Shown: positions 53,995 through 63,200 of the stretch, piece by piece
Layout: each line of letters opens with the position of its first letter
Numbering within the stretch: position 1 is the stretch's first letter
Assembly (NCBI GenBank): GCA_934636655.1
Contig: CAKUAS010000006.1
Coordinates: forward strand, 60,721-124,720
DNA: 64,000 nt
From: an uncultured Oscillospiraceae bacterium
Lineage (GTDB): Bacteria; Bacillota; Clostridia; Oscillospirales; Oscillospiraceae
Reading direction: 5' to 3'
Made by a program: the position numbers and the translations under genes
Notes under the pieces: model-generated
Database searches by the model: none
Told to the model about the DNA's origin: nothing
What the model saw: the letters and a program-made list of their open reading frames with translations, nothing else

Positions 53995-54070
53995 AATATC
54001 ACCTCGTGAACTGTCTTAATAAGTATTTATTATACACCCGCGCGGCGGATTTGTCATTTATTCAAAAAAC

Positions 54071-54105
54071 TTTGCAGCGCATCTGATGTCTATGTGCTCT
54101 GCAAA
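54071..54105. promoter_or_regulatory. Long inverted repeat upstream of the first HIRAN gene
   Basis: TTTGCAGCGCAT (54071-54082) is matched by ATGTGCTCTGCAAA (54092-54105) with one mismatch and one extra base. Its half-site CTGCAAA also occurs in the operator-like palindrome of the WYL gene. Confidence 0.55.
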
Positions 54106-54206
54106 AATAAAATTGTACGGTTTTTGGGACAATTAATTTGTTAGACTGTTTACAGCTACAGCAAAAGCAGTGCCAAAGGCTGTTTTATATCAGGGAGGAT
54201 ATTGAT

Positions 54207-54614
54207 ATGAAAGAAAAGTATATTTCCATCACCGGTTTTAAGAACTACAGCGGCATCTACCCCTTCAAAATAGGATATCTTGTCCGCTGCGAAAAGGAAC
54301 CTGATAACCCGTATGACTCCGAAGCGATCAAGTGCACCATGCCCGTGATCGGCACCGTGGGATATGTTGCAAACAGCCACAATACCGTTGCCGGCGGCAC
54401 AATGAGCGCCGGTCGTGTATATGACAAGGTCAGCAAAAAGTTCTATGCTCGCGTTTTATTCACTACTTTCACCAAAATAATCTGCCGCATTGAGGACGAC
54501 GACCCCGCCGAACTGAAAAAGGAGATCCTGAGTCAGTTTGATGACGATTGGGACGACGATGAAGATGCGGAAGCTGCGCCCGACGTGGTCGCGCCGGCTG
54601 AAATTGCGGACTGA
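54207..54614 (+). CDS. HIRAN-domain protein 1
   Basis: 135 residues from the ATG at 54207 (AGGGAGG 8 bases upstream; an earlier in-frame ATG at 54138 has no such site). Residues 5-95 show the HIRAN pattern: ISITGFKNYSG, then RCEKEPDNPYDSEAIKC and GTVGYVANS. HIRAN domains bind single-stranded or recessed DNA ends in repair helicases and occur alone in bacteria near defence and restructuring genes. The C-terminal 35 residues are strongly acidic (DDDWDDDEDAE). First gene of the 54-64 kb island. Confidence 0.83.
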   Translation: MKEKYISITGFKNYSGIYPFKIGYLVRCEKEPDNPYDSEAIKCTMPVIGTVGYVANSHNTVAGGTMSAGRVYDKVSKKFYARVLFTTFTKIICRIEDDDPAELKKEILSQFDDDWDDDEDAEAAPDVVAPAEIAD

Positions 54615-54638
54615 ATGCTGTATTCCCGCTGCACCGTT

Positions 54639-54658
54639 GCTTTACAGTACTGCAAAGC
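54639..54658. promoter_or_regulatory. Operator-like palindrome at the WYL gene promoter
   Basis: GCTTTACAGTACTGCAAAGC, symmetrical except for one position pair, lying over the -35 and spacer of the promoter at 54641-54669. A likely autoregulatory WYL-protein site. Confidence 0.6.
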
Positions 54659-54669
54659 TGTGATACAAT
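54641..54669 (+). promoter_or_regulatory. Promoter of the WYL regulator gene
   Basis: TTTACA (54641-54646), 17-base spacer with extended TG, TACAAT (54664-54669). Confidence 0.7.
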
Positions 54670-54740
54670 TAGAAAAAATTTCATCGAAGATCAATATCGG
54701 AGTTCCGAAGGGCGACGCCGATGTATACAGGGAGGCATAT

Positions 54741-55727
54741 ATGCCAAAATCCGCAAATCAAAAGTTGAAGCTCTTATATTTAATGCAGTTGCTGCTGCAA
54801 AATTCCGATGAAGCTCACCCCCTGTCGGTTCAGCAGATGATAGACGAGCTGGCTCGCTATGATATCAAAGCCGAACGCAAGGCCATATACGACGACATAG
54901 AGTCGCTTCGCCGCTTCGGCCTGGATATCGTCGTTGTCCGAGGGAAAACGACCGGCTATTATATCGGCAATCGGACTTTTGAACTTCCTGAACTTAAGCT
55001 TTTGGTCGACAGCGTTCAGTCCTCAAAATTCATTACGGAGAAAAAGACCCTCGGCCTTATAAAAAAGATCGAGAGCCTAGCGAGCGTTTATGATGCCCGG
55101 CTGCTGCAGCGTCAGGTCTACGTCCGCAATCGGGTGAAAAGCATGAACGAGAGTGTTTATTATAATGTAGACGAGATATCCGGAGCCATTTTGCAGGACA
55201 AGGTCATTCAATTTAAATATTACGACTACGCTGTCACCAAGGAGCGCAAATTCCGCAGAAACGGTGCACGGTATGAGATAAGCCCGTTTTCGCTGATGTG
55301 GGATGATGAAAACTACTATATGATCGGATATGATGCCGCGGCAGAGAAGCTCAAGCACTACCGCGTGGATAAAATGACGGACATATCTGCCCTTGACCGT
55401 CCGCGTGACGGGAAGCGTGAATTTGAAGCAGTCGATATGCCGCAGTATTCCAAAAAGGTGTTTGGCATGTTTACCGGTGAGATACAGACGGTGCGGCTTC
55501 GCTTTGAAAATCACCTTGTCGGCGCCGTTATTGATCGCTTTGGCAGGGACACGATGATACCGGCTTTCGATGAAGATCATTTCACGGTAAGCGTCGATGT
55601 GGCCGTATCGCCGCAGTTCTTTGCATGGGTGTTCGGCTTCGGAACGGCGGTGGAAATACTGTCTCCGGAAAGCGTCCGGAAAGAGTATGAGCAAAGACTC
55701 GGGCTTCTGTCCGAAATGTATAAATAA
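54741..55727 (+). CDS. WYL-domain transcriptional regulator
   Basis: 328 residues from the ATG at 54741 (GGGAGG 5 bases upstream; an upstream open frame to 54615 runs through the promoter). The N-terminal winged helix (KLLYLMQLLLQN, then RKAIYDDIESLRRFG) belongs to the HTH_11/DeoR type. The WYL domain covers about residues 150-240 (VIQFKYYDYAV, YEISPFSLMWDDENYYMIGYD, HYRVDKMTDI), with a C-terminal WCX-like extension. Relatives such as BrxR and CapW repress defence operons and are thought to sense nucleic-acid ligands or damage. Here it sits within the HIRAN/HEPN cluster. Confidence 0.9.
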   Translation: MPKSANQKLKLLYLMQLLLQNSDEAHPLSVQQMIDELARYDIKAERKAIYDDIESLRRFGLDIVVVRGKTTGYYIGNRTFELPELKLLVDSVQSSKFITEKKTLGLIKKIESLASVYDARLLQRQVYVRNRVKSMNESVYYNVDEISGAILQDKVIQFKYYDYAVTKERKFRRNGARYEISPFSLMWDDENYYMIGYDAAAEKLKHYRVDKMTDISALDRPRDGKREFEAVDMPQYSKKVFGMFTGEIQTVRLRFENHLVGAVIDRFGRDTMIPAFDEDHFTVSVDVAVSPQFFAWVFGFGTAVEILSPESVRKEYEQRLGLLSEMYK

Positions 55728-55749
55728 TAAGCCGATCAAGATTTTTTGA

Positions 55750-55771
55750 GTTTTATAAACTTTTATAAAAC
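55750..55771. promoter_or_regulatory. Inverted repeat just before the 742-residue protein gene
   Basis: GTTTTATAA-ACTT-TTATAAAAC, perfect 9-bp arms, directly followed by GGAGGAG. Could be an operator or a weak attenuating hairpin. Confidence 0.5.
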
Positions 55772-55784
55772 GGAGGAGAGCATC

Positions 55785-58013
55785 ATGCTAAGCTACAGCA
55801 AAAGCCAAAAAGTAAAAGGCTCGGGATATGTTATGGATATCCCCGATAACTTTACGATCAAGAAAGGCGCCGAGGGCAGAGATTTCATCGCATACATTCC
55901 CAACTCCGATGACCCCGAAGACTACCTTGAATCGGATTTCATTATATTTGCAGGTCAACTGCAAAAAGCCGAAGTGATAAGTCAGTTTAAAACCATGGCT
56001 GAATTTTTTGCCATAGGTGAGGCTATGAACGCATTGGCGGCTGTTAAACTCGGCAAAGAAGATGTCGAACATTATGTCCGGAGAGACCTCCCCGGAGTAA
56101 TTGTTTATTCACTCGACCAACTTGCCCTGCATGTGAATATCTGTGTCGTAATAGGCGATCATATTCAGATGATGCGGCTTCAGATATCCGATGTTACCAA
56201 ACGGGATATGGACAAATACAAAAAGGCAGCCAGGGAAATTCTCGATCATATGCGAGCCGATAAACCGGTAACGCTGTTGACGGAGCCGGATGCCGAAAAG
56301 TATATTGCCATGTCGGCCGACAGCAAAACCGTGACCGAATGGAACGGGCTGATTCAGGAGTATATAGACCATATAGGTATTGCCCGAGATGTTCAGCAGA
56401 ACATGATCGTCGGTTTATTCTCAAGCAATCCTGTCGGCGGCTTTGAAAAGTTTAAAAAAGATATCAAACAAATGCTCAAGAATATTAGCGGAGAGGTTGA
56501 CAAAGAATTAGTTAAGGCCGAGGCCGTTTATACGCTGAAACGCGCCGAATATCCCGACAGTCCTTCTCTTAAGGGCATGAAGGCGGCGCTGAACAATCTG
56601 ATCGACTTCGCTAATCAGGAAGTCGATCTGCTCGGCGAGAATGTTGAGGTCAAATCCTCGATCGCGTCGGGCGTCAAGACAAGGCTCAATAAGCCGGTGG
56701 CGGATGTCATTGATATCATAAGCGGCGATAAGTCGGAACTAAACGAAAATGTGAAGAATGCGCTTCGAAAAGCAAAGCAAAAGAGCGAAAAGCCCGCTGC
56801 CGGAAAAAGCGGCGGCGCGAAAGAGAAAGCTCCTTCAAAAGCTGGCAGCAACAAAAAAAAAGAAAGCGGAGCTCCGCGTGAGCTTAAGGCTCTGCCGCCG
56901 GAGCTGCTTGACGCCCTCGAAATCATGTGTGAGTGTAAGATGAATCGTGCAAAGGCGGAAGATGTACAGGAGCTGCTGAGACTGAGCAGCTTGCCTGAGG
57001 CAACCAAACTGCTGGATACTCTTACAAAAAAGGATTATTTGGCAAAAGAGCTCAAGAGCGGCGGCTGCTATTACACCCCAAACGAGAATGCACGTGCGAT
57101 TTTATATCATACAGCTCATGAAAGGCGTGAAAGGCGGCAAAAGCGGCTGGAAGCAGAGAAAGAAGCGGAGCGGAAAGCAAAAGAATGGTCAATCATGATC
57201 GAAAGAAATAAAGAAGCTGTGCAAAGCTGCCTTGCGCGAGTGGACGAATATAAAAAGCTCGTCGATGCGGAGGTTGCGGAGCGGGAAGCCGAGCTGAGAG
57301 CCAAATCGCGGCAGAAGCTTGACACCATCGAAAACAAGAGACTCGCCTGTGAAAAAAAGCTCGGAGAGCTCGGCCTGTTCAGCTTTTCCGAGAAAAAAAG
57401 CACAAAAGAGGAGATAGCGCGGCTTCAGTCCGAGTCCGATGCCGAAAAAAAGAAGTTGGAAGAGGAAATAGGCTCATTATACGCAAGCGGCACAGATGCC
57501 GTCAAATTTTATAAGCGCAGGGTAAATGATTTTCTTGAAAATCGCTACAATATATACGTGGGCACGAAGAAGCGCCACCTAAGCACCTTGGAGGTCTACA
57601 CGCTCAGGGATATTTTTTTCGAATATTTATCCGAACATCGTAAAAATCGTCAATTATCTGGCGTATCTAACGCCAAACCAACTCGAGCTCAGCTTGAAAT
57701 GATTGAGCAACAGGAAAAGCTTCTCGATTTGATGGCAGACGGAGAGGAGCGGCAGGCCATGGACATTGTGGCTCCGCTTGATCTTACCTCTACCCAAAGA
57801 GCGGATGCCATATTGAACCAGTTCGTATCGGCATCAATATTGACGAAAAGCGAAAAAAACGGAAGGCATTATTATCAGCTCAGCAATGATATTTACGAGC
57901 GTCTTGATGAGCTGCTCGAGAAAGCTCACAGCCCGTATGCCCGCTACGCCGACAATCCCGAATTTTCACAGTTGGAGTGCCCGGCAATTCCGAATCCGAA
58001 GGTGACCGTATAA
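55785..58013 (+). CDS. Large coiled-coil protein with winged-helix-like segments, unknown family
   Basis: 742 residues from the ATG at 55785 (GGAGGAG 8 bases upstream). Not recognised. Residues 1-180 form a compact alpha/beta domain (SKSQKVKGSGYVMDIPDNFTI). Residues 180-330 are helical. A Lys/Ala/Gly-rich linker (about 330-365) precedes a winged-helix-like region (LPPELLDALEIMCECKMNRAKAEDVQELLRL, about 372-445). A long charged coiled coil (RRERRQKRLEAEKEAERKAKEW to EEEIGSLY, about 450-580) follows, then a second winged-helix-like region (DLMADGEERQAMDIVAPLDL, about 645-715). It may be a structural or DNA-bridging part of the island. No enzymatic motif is seen. Confidence 0.7.
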   Translation: MLSYSKSQKVKGSGYVMDIPDNFTIKKGAEGRDFIAYIPNSDDPEDYLESDFIIFAGQLQKAEVISQFKTMAEFFAIGEAMNALAAVKLGKEDVEHYVRRDLPGVIVYSLDQLALHVNICVVIGDHIQMMRLQISDVTKRDMDKYKKAAREILDHMRADKPVTLLTEPDAEKYIAMSADSKTVTEWNGLIQEYIDHIGIARDVQQNMIVGLFSSNPVGGFEKFKKDIKQMLKNISGEVDKELVKAEAVYTLKRAEYPDSPSLKGMKAALNNLIDFANQEVDLLGENVEVKSSIASGVKTRLNKPVADVIDIISGDKSELNENVKNALRKAKQKSEKPAAGKSGGAKEKAPSKAGSNKKKESGAPRELKALPPELLDALEIMCECKMNRAKAEDVQELLRLSSLPEATKLLDTLTKKDYLAKELKSGGCYYTPNENARAILYHTAHERRERRQKRLEAEKEAERKAKEWSIMIERNKEAVQSCLARVDEYKKLVDAEVAEREAELRAKSRQKLDTIENKRLACEKKLGELGLFSFSEKKSTKEEIARLQSESDAEKKKLEEEIGSLYASGTDAVKFYKRRVNDFLENRYNIYVGTKKRHLSTLEVYTLRDIFFEYLSEHRKNRQLSGVSNAKPTRAQLEMIEQQEKLLDLMADGEERQAMDIVAPLDLTSTQRADAILNQFVSASILTKSEKNGRHYYQLSNDIYERLDELLEKAHSPYARYADNPEFSQLECPAIPNPKVTV

Positions 58014-58020
58014 AACAACA

Positions 58021-58052
58021 CGCCCCCGAAAACACGTGCGGTCTCGGGGGCG
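58021..58052. terminator. Hairpin between the 742-residue gene and the small minus-strand gene
   Basis: CGCCCCCGA / TCGGGGGCG with a 14-base loop. The U-rich side is better on the minus strand. Confidence 0.6.
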
Positions 58053-58060
58053 GTTTCAGC

Positions 58061-58309
58061 TTATATTTCGTAATTTACAACCTTGCTTACATAGTTAAAC
58101 TCAGCGTCCGACAGATCGTCGAGCGTACAGCCCAGTATTTTTTCGCACAAAGCGTTCTGCACGGAGCCGCTCGTCTTATCCGGATCGCAGCGAATGGCCA
58201 TACCGAGCTCCCTGAGAGCGTCTTTTCTGCTTTCGCTCGAGATCGCATAAAGGTTAAATGCCATTTCATCGTCGCCGTACCACGGCGGCGTCACACCAAA
58301 TCTGCTCAT
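58061..58309 (-). CDS. Small hypothetical protein
   Basis: 82 residues, starting MSRFGVTPPWYGDDEMAFNL. Helical, slightly acidic, one Cys pair (IRCDPDK, ALCEKILGC). GGAGGTATAAA precedes the ATG, which supports it as real. The only minus-strand gene in the island, lying between its two halves. No family recognised. Confidence 0.65.
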   Translation of the reverse strand: MSRFGVTPPWYGDDEMAFNLYAISSESRKDALRELGMAIRCDPDKTSGSVQNALCEKILGCTLDDLSDAEFNYVSKVVNYEI

Positions 58310-58352
58310 TTTATACCTCCCCGGATCAATACCGATACTGCATCAAGTATAG

Positions 58353-58385
58353 CACACAGTGGCTTTTGTCTCAACACATTGTGTG
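58353..58385. promoter_or_regulatory. Inverted repeat at the HEPN-ParB promoter
   Basis: CACACAGTG (58353-58361) and CATTGTGTG (58377-58385), one mismatch, enclosing the -35 region. Confidence 0.45.
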
Positions 58386-58392
58386 ATATAAT
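58364..58392 (+). promoter_or_regulatory. Promoter of the HEPN-ParB / alpha-CTD / HIRAN operon
   Basis: TTTTGT (58364-58369), 17-base spacer ending TGA, TATAAT (58387-58392). Confidence 0.65.
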
Positions 58393-58466
58393 AAATGATA
58401 TTTAACCCCCAAGCTTGAACATACTCCCAAAACATCAAAAAATTAATTTAGATAGAGGGATGAAAG

Positions 58467-60200
58467 ATGAAAGAAAACGTTGAATTGGTACAGAGAGGCT
58501 TCAGAATATTGCTCCCTGCACTGGCAGGCTTTGTTGCCCGCGAAATGAACATCGTTTATAGGGGCGACTGGTGGAGCGAAACCCTGTCGGCGCTGAATGA
58601 TCAGATGGATCTGCCGTATAACGGCGAATACGGTGAGCTGGTTGATTCTTTGGATATCGCAAACTGCATTCGACTTATCGATCGCAGATGGAACAATGTA
58701 TTCAGGAATGCTTTGCCTCAGAATTGCCGTAACTGGGCTAAAGAGCTGATGGGTGTACGCAATCAGGTTTCACATATCGGGATGCAGGACATCGATCAAC
58801 CTGCCGCCGAACGGGCACTGGACACTATGGTGCTGCTGTGCCGAGAAATAGATCCTGATACCGCCGATGAACTGCGCGAGGTGTATTCGCTGGTGCGAAG
58901 CAGGGCCGGGTCGAGCAACAAGCCGGCCGAAACCGCCTATACCGGGCTCAAGCAGCCTGCCGCCGAGTCGCGGCGCGGCGCGCTCAAGGAGGGCAGTCTT
59001 TTCCAGCTTGTGGGAACAAACGCCATTCAAAAAACAACGCTCACCCGAAAAGTTACTTATGGCGGAAAGACAACCGTTTACCCCGTATACCGCGTCAGTT
59101 TGGACGCACTTTATTATAATGACCAGAACGATCGTATCGCGACATGGATAACACGCTACGAGTCCGAAAACGGGCTTGAGTCGCTGAGAAAATTGAGTGC
59201 CGAAGACTATAACGAAATAATCGAGGGCTTTATTTTTGACAGCAACCCCGATGCCATCCGGAAAACGCAGAAAAACATCATGCTGATCGGTCAGCGCGAA
59301 CCCGGAGTTGCGCTCGCGGACGGCCGCATAGTCGACGGCAACAGGAGATATACCTGCCTGCGCAGAATACAGCGCGAGAGCGCGGAGCCGCTGTTTTTCG
59401 AGACGGTCATCATGGATATGGACATACATGCAGATCGCAAGCAGATAAAGCTGCTGGAGCTTTCCATACAGCACGGCGAAGAGGAAAAGGTAAGCTATGA
59501 CCTTATAGATTATGCCATCGGCACATACAGAGATATAGTGCTGACCGGGCTTTTGAGCGTTGAAGAATACGCCCGCAGTGCAAACGAATCTCAGGCCGAC
59601 GTCAAAAAGCGCATTGCCGTTGCCGAGCTTATCTGCGAATTTCTTGAATACATACATCTGCCTGAGCAATACCACGTCGCTCGCGACTATCAGGTATATG
59701 AGCTGTTTAAGGAAACATTGCCCTTGCTGCGTCAGCTCGATAATGATGACCGGCAGCAGCTTAAATGCATAGTTTTCAGCAATATAATAATGAAGGCCGT
59801 CACGGATCAGCGCAAGTTTATACGAGACATCAAAAACCTTATAAAAAGCGGCTGCTACGACACATACTTTGAGGATCAGGAGAAAATCACGCAAACAATT
59901 GCCCAAAAGCTTGAGACTCTTGATATAAGCGCCAAAGCAGACCTTGACCGCTTCGCAGAGACAAACGGCGGCATAACATCGGCGCTGCAGTCTTCGTGCG
60001 AAAGAGCTCTTCTGCACTCACGGGTGCAGATGATTAAAAACAGGCCCGAGGAAAATGTGCTTAAAAGCATAGAGCTTTTGACGCAGATCGACCCCCGCCT
60101 TTTCGGTCGGCTGGATGAAGACGAGAAGACAGATCTCAAGAGCGATCTTGAGCGGCTCGGACATATAGTCGAAACTTTTCTTGAAAGACTTCAGAGGTGA
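58467..60200 (+). CDS. Swt1-type HEPN domain fused to a ParB-like domain
   Basis: 577 residues; AGAGGG lies 7 bases before the ATG. Residues 1-125 fit the Swt1-like HEPN domain: RGFRILLPALAGFVAREMN, WNNVFRNALP, and the catalytic-type RNxxxH (R98, N99, H103 in VRNQVSHIG), the signature of HEPN ribonucleases. Residues about 200-305 resemble the ParB/Srx nucleotide-hydrolase fold: VYPVYRVSLDALYYN opens it and DGRIVDGNRRYTCLRRI (285-301) matches the DGxxR motif. The remaining 270 residues are helical. Such a fusion suggests an RNase gated by DNA or nucleotide binding. Four bases from the next gene. Confidence 0.78.
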   Translation: MKENVELVQRGFRILLPALAGFVAREMNIVYRGDWWSETLSALNDQMDLPYNGEYGELVDSLDIANCIRLIDRRWNNVFRNALPQNCRNWAKELMGVRNQVSHIGMQDIDQPAAERALDTMVLLCREIDPDTADELREVYSLVRSRAGSSNKPAETAYTGLKQPAAESRRGALKEGSLFQLVGTNAIQKTTLTRKVTYGGKTTVYPVYRVSLDALYYNDQNDRIATWITRYESENGLESLRKLSAEDYNEIIEGFIFDSNPDAIRKTQKNIMLIGQREPGVALADGRIVDGNRRYTCLRRIQRESAEPLFFETVIMDMDIHADRKQIKLLELSIQHGEEEKVSYDLIDYAIGTYRDIVLTGLLSVEEYARSANESQADVKKRIAVAELICEFLEYIHLPEQYHVARDYQVYELFKETLPLLRQLDNDDRQQLKCIVFSNIIMKAVTDQRKFIRDIKNLIKSGCYDTYFEDQEKITQTIAQKLETLDISAKADLDRFAETNGGITSALQSSCERALLHSRVQMIKNRPEENVLKSIELLTQIDPRLFGRLDEDEKTDLKSDLERLGHIVETFLERLQR

Positions 60201-60204
60201 TTAA

Positions 60205-63200
60205 ATGGATATAAAACAGCTGCCGATTGATCAAATCGGGCTGTCAGTCCGATCGGTAAATGCGCTGCATCGCGTACTTGTTTTCACTGTTGAAGACATG
60301 ATGACGCATACGGAAGAGACTCTGCCTCTTGTCAGAAACTTAGGCAAAAAATCGATAAATGAGATACTTGCTAAAATCGACGAATACAAAGCGATTGAGG
60401 CCGACGGAAGTTTTGTGTGTGCACCAGGCGAGCCGAAAGAGTCGGAAGGAACAAAAAAGACGCATTCCGGAGCGTTGGACATGAAACGGCTGTCCATAGA
60501 TGATATCGGCATGTCGATTCGCAGCACCAATGTGCTTCACCGGTATGATATACATACGGTCGAAGATATGATAACGCAGACGGAGGCGGATTTACTGTGT
60601 ATGCGAAATTTGGGCAGGAAATCCGCAGATGAGATACTTGCCAAAATCGACGAGTACCGCAAAGCTCTCGACAACGGGGCCGAAGAGCCTGCCGACGCCG
60701 ACGTTGCCGAAGATGAATTGGATTGGCAGGCGGTTGTTGCATACCTCGAGAATAACAATATAGAAACGGATGCGCTTGAATCGCTCTCGACCAAAACGTT
60801 TAACATGCTTTTATTTGCCGGATACGGGCATGCGCGCGAGATTGCGGCACTCCGAAAAGACGGTCTGACAGAGATACCGGGCATTGACTCCGCATCCTGC
60901 GCGGAGATAAGCGCTGCGCTGGATGCCTATGTTCAGGAGCACAAAGACGATATTCTTGAGTTTTCGGACAGGCAAAAACAAATCGAGCGGCTGTCACAGA
61001 TGCCTCTGAACAACCTTTGCCGGGACGAGGAATGTCAAAGAAAAATTTTGAAGTACGTTAAAGCCCATGATGTGGCAATAAGTGATCTCGGATTGCCAGA
61101 AAAAATGACGATCCGTTTGCTCGAAAACGGCTGCGCCAATCTCAGTGATGCAATTTTCCTGATGCCTTTTCAGCTTTTAAAGATGCAGGGCATCGGCGCT
61201 GCGAACGTTCACGAATTCAAAGATGCCGTCAACAAATATCTTGATGACAACGAGGCTCGTATAAGAGAGTTTATTTTAAGCGAGGAAAGTGGGCTTTTGA
61301 GCGACAATGAACTCCGCGAAATGATACTCGGGCTCTACGAAAGCCGGCCGTTCGGCGGCTTCAGTCTCGGGGAGATGAAAGAGAGTCTCTCCCTGCCTGA
61401 GTCGGTTTCTCAGGCGCGGCTAAAAGCGATTATCGGAAAGCTTCTTGCCGAGAACAAGCTTGAATATGTTGATTTTCGCTGCTATCGCGTTTACAGTAAA
61501 TTTGAAGATGCCGTGGCGGGCTGCCCGCTGATAGATGAGCGCTCTCAGCAATTCATTCTGCGGCGGCTGCATGGAGATACTTTGGAAGCCATATCCGAAG
61601 AGAACGGTCTGACCCGAGAACGTGTTCGGCAGGTAGTCAGCAAGGGTTTCAAACAAGTCGATACATATTATCGGCGCTGCGGAACCGGAATATTCGATGA
61701 GGATTATTACCGGTATCTCTATGAAAACTACAGCTTCGATGACACTGCGGCCACTCAGTGGTTCGGTATATCGGAGGTAACGCTTAATTACTTCGATATG
61801 CGCGGCGTAAAGCAGGGTACAAAGGATATCGGCCTCGCACTTGAGGATCAGCAGGGGCTTGACTTAGGACTGCGCCTAAAGATCAAAAACTACCTTAACC
61901 GTAACAAAATATTTGTCGACGGGATGTGGATCGAGAAAAAACGCGCCGATATTGAATATGTTGTGGTCAAAAAATTCTGCACCGAAAACACCTCGTTTAA
62001 CGATTTTGCCCGCATTTATAACGATTTTCTCGAGCAGGAAGAGGTGGAGTACGATGAGGCCGTCTACTATACCGAGTCAGTTATTCGGACCAGGAAAAAC
62101 AAATTACAGAAGGCTCGCTTTTTGCTTTGGAAGCTTAACGAGCAGATGCGCTATTATGAAATTGACGGCCGCGACTATTCCGAACTCCTTGAAACGCTGA
62201 ATCTCGATCTTTATGAAAATATTGAGCTTTCAACCGCGAAGTTTGTGCGCGACTATCCGGAACTTATGGCTCGATATGATATACGCGATCAGTATGAGCT
62301 GCACAATCTGCTCAAAAAAATAGTCGATGAGGGCAGTTACTGCGATTTCCACTGCGGCCGAATGCCGACTATCCGCTTTGGTGATTTCGATCGAGACGCT
62401 GCTGTTTTTGACATCATGGTCGACAATGCGCCCATCAGTCAAAACAAATTGGCCGAGCTTATAAGCGATGAATACGGTTATGATCCGCTAGTTGTTGCCT
62501 CGACCTATTTAACGTCTCTTTCTGCATATCTGCATAGGGGAGTATATTCTGTCACGCAAAAACAAATGCCGCCGGCAAACGAGCGGCTGCTGCGCGAGGC
62601 GCTGACAGAGGACTTTTATTATACGAGCGAAATCAAAAAAATATACGTGCAGCTCATCCCCGGAGCCGATCCCGCCGAAGTTAATCCGTATAATCTCAAA
62701 AATTTAGGCTTTCAGGTTTTCTCTAAATATGTACTGCAAAATTATACTTCACTTGAGGCTTATTTTGAGCACCTGTTTACCGGCGAAGACATTGTCGATA
62801 TATCTCCATACAGGAAACGTTTTACTCGCGTGCAGAGTTTTTCGACAAAGATAATGCAGCTCAAGCGTGAACGGCAGGTTATCGAATTTGAGCCGAACAA
62901 GTTAATAAATATGCGTAAGCTCTCGGCCGGCGGAGTTACAATTGAGATGATACAGACATTTTGCGATGATGTTTACACCTTTGTCGATGACAGTGAATAT
63001 TTCAGCGTTCGCTCTCTTCGGCGGGACGGATTCATTTCTGCGCTTGATGATCTCGGTTTTTCCGACTGGTTCTATGCAAACCTTCTAGCCTTCGACGGCA
63101 GGTTTTCTTTCGGCATTATGTTCGGCTGCATGGTACTGTACAAGGGGACGCGAGATATTACTATCCGCGACTTCGAAAGCCGGCTTATCGGAAAACACGG

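Noticed and set aside
54138..54206. Longer start for HIRAN protein 1
   Set aside because: The in-frame ATG at 54138 lacks a ribosome-binding site, whereas 54207 has AGGGAGG at ideal spacing and begins the conserved domain.
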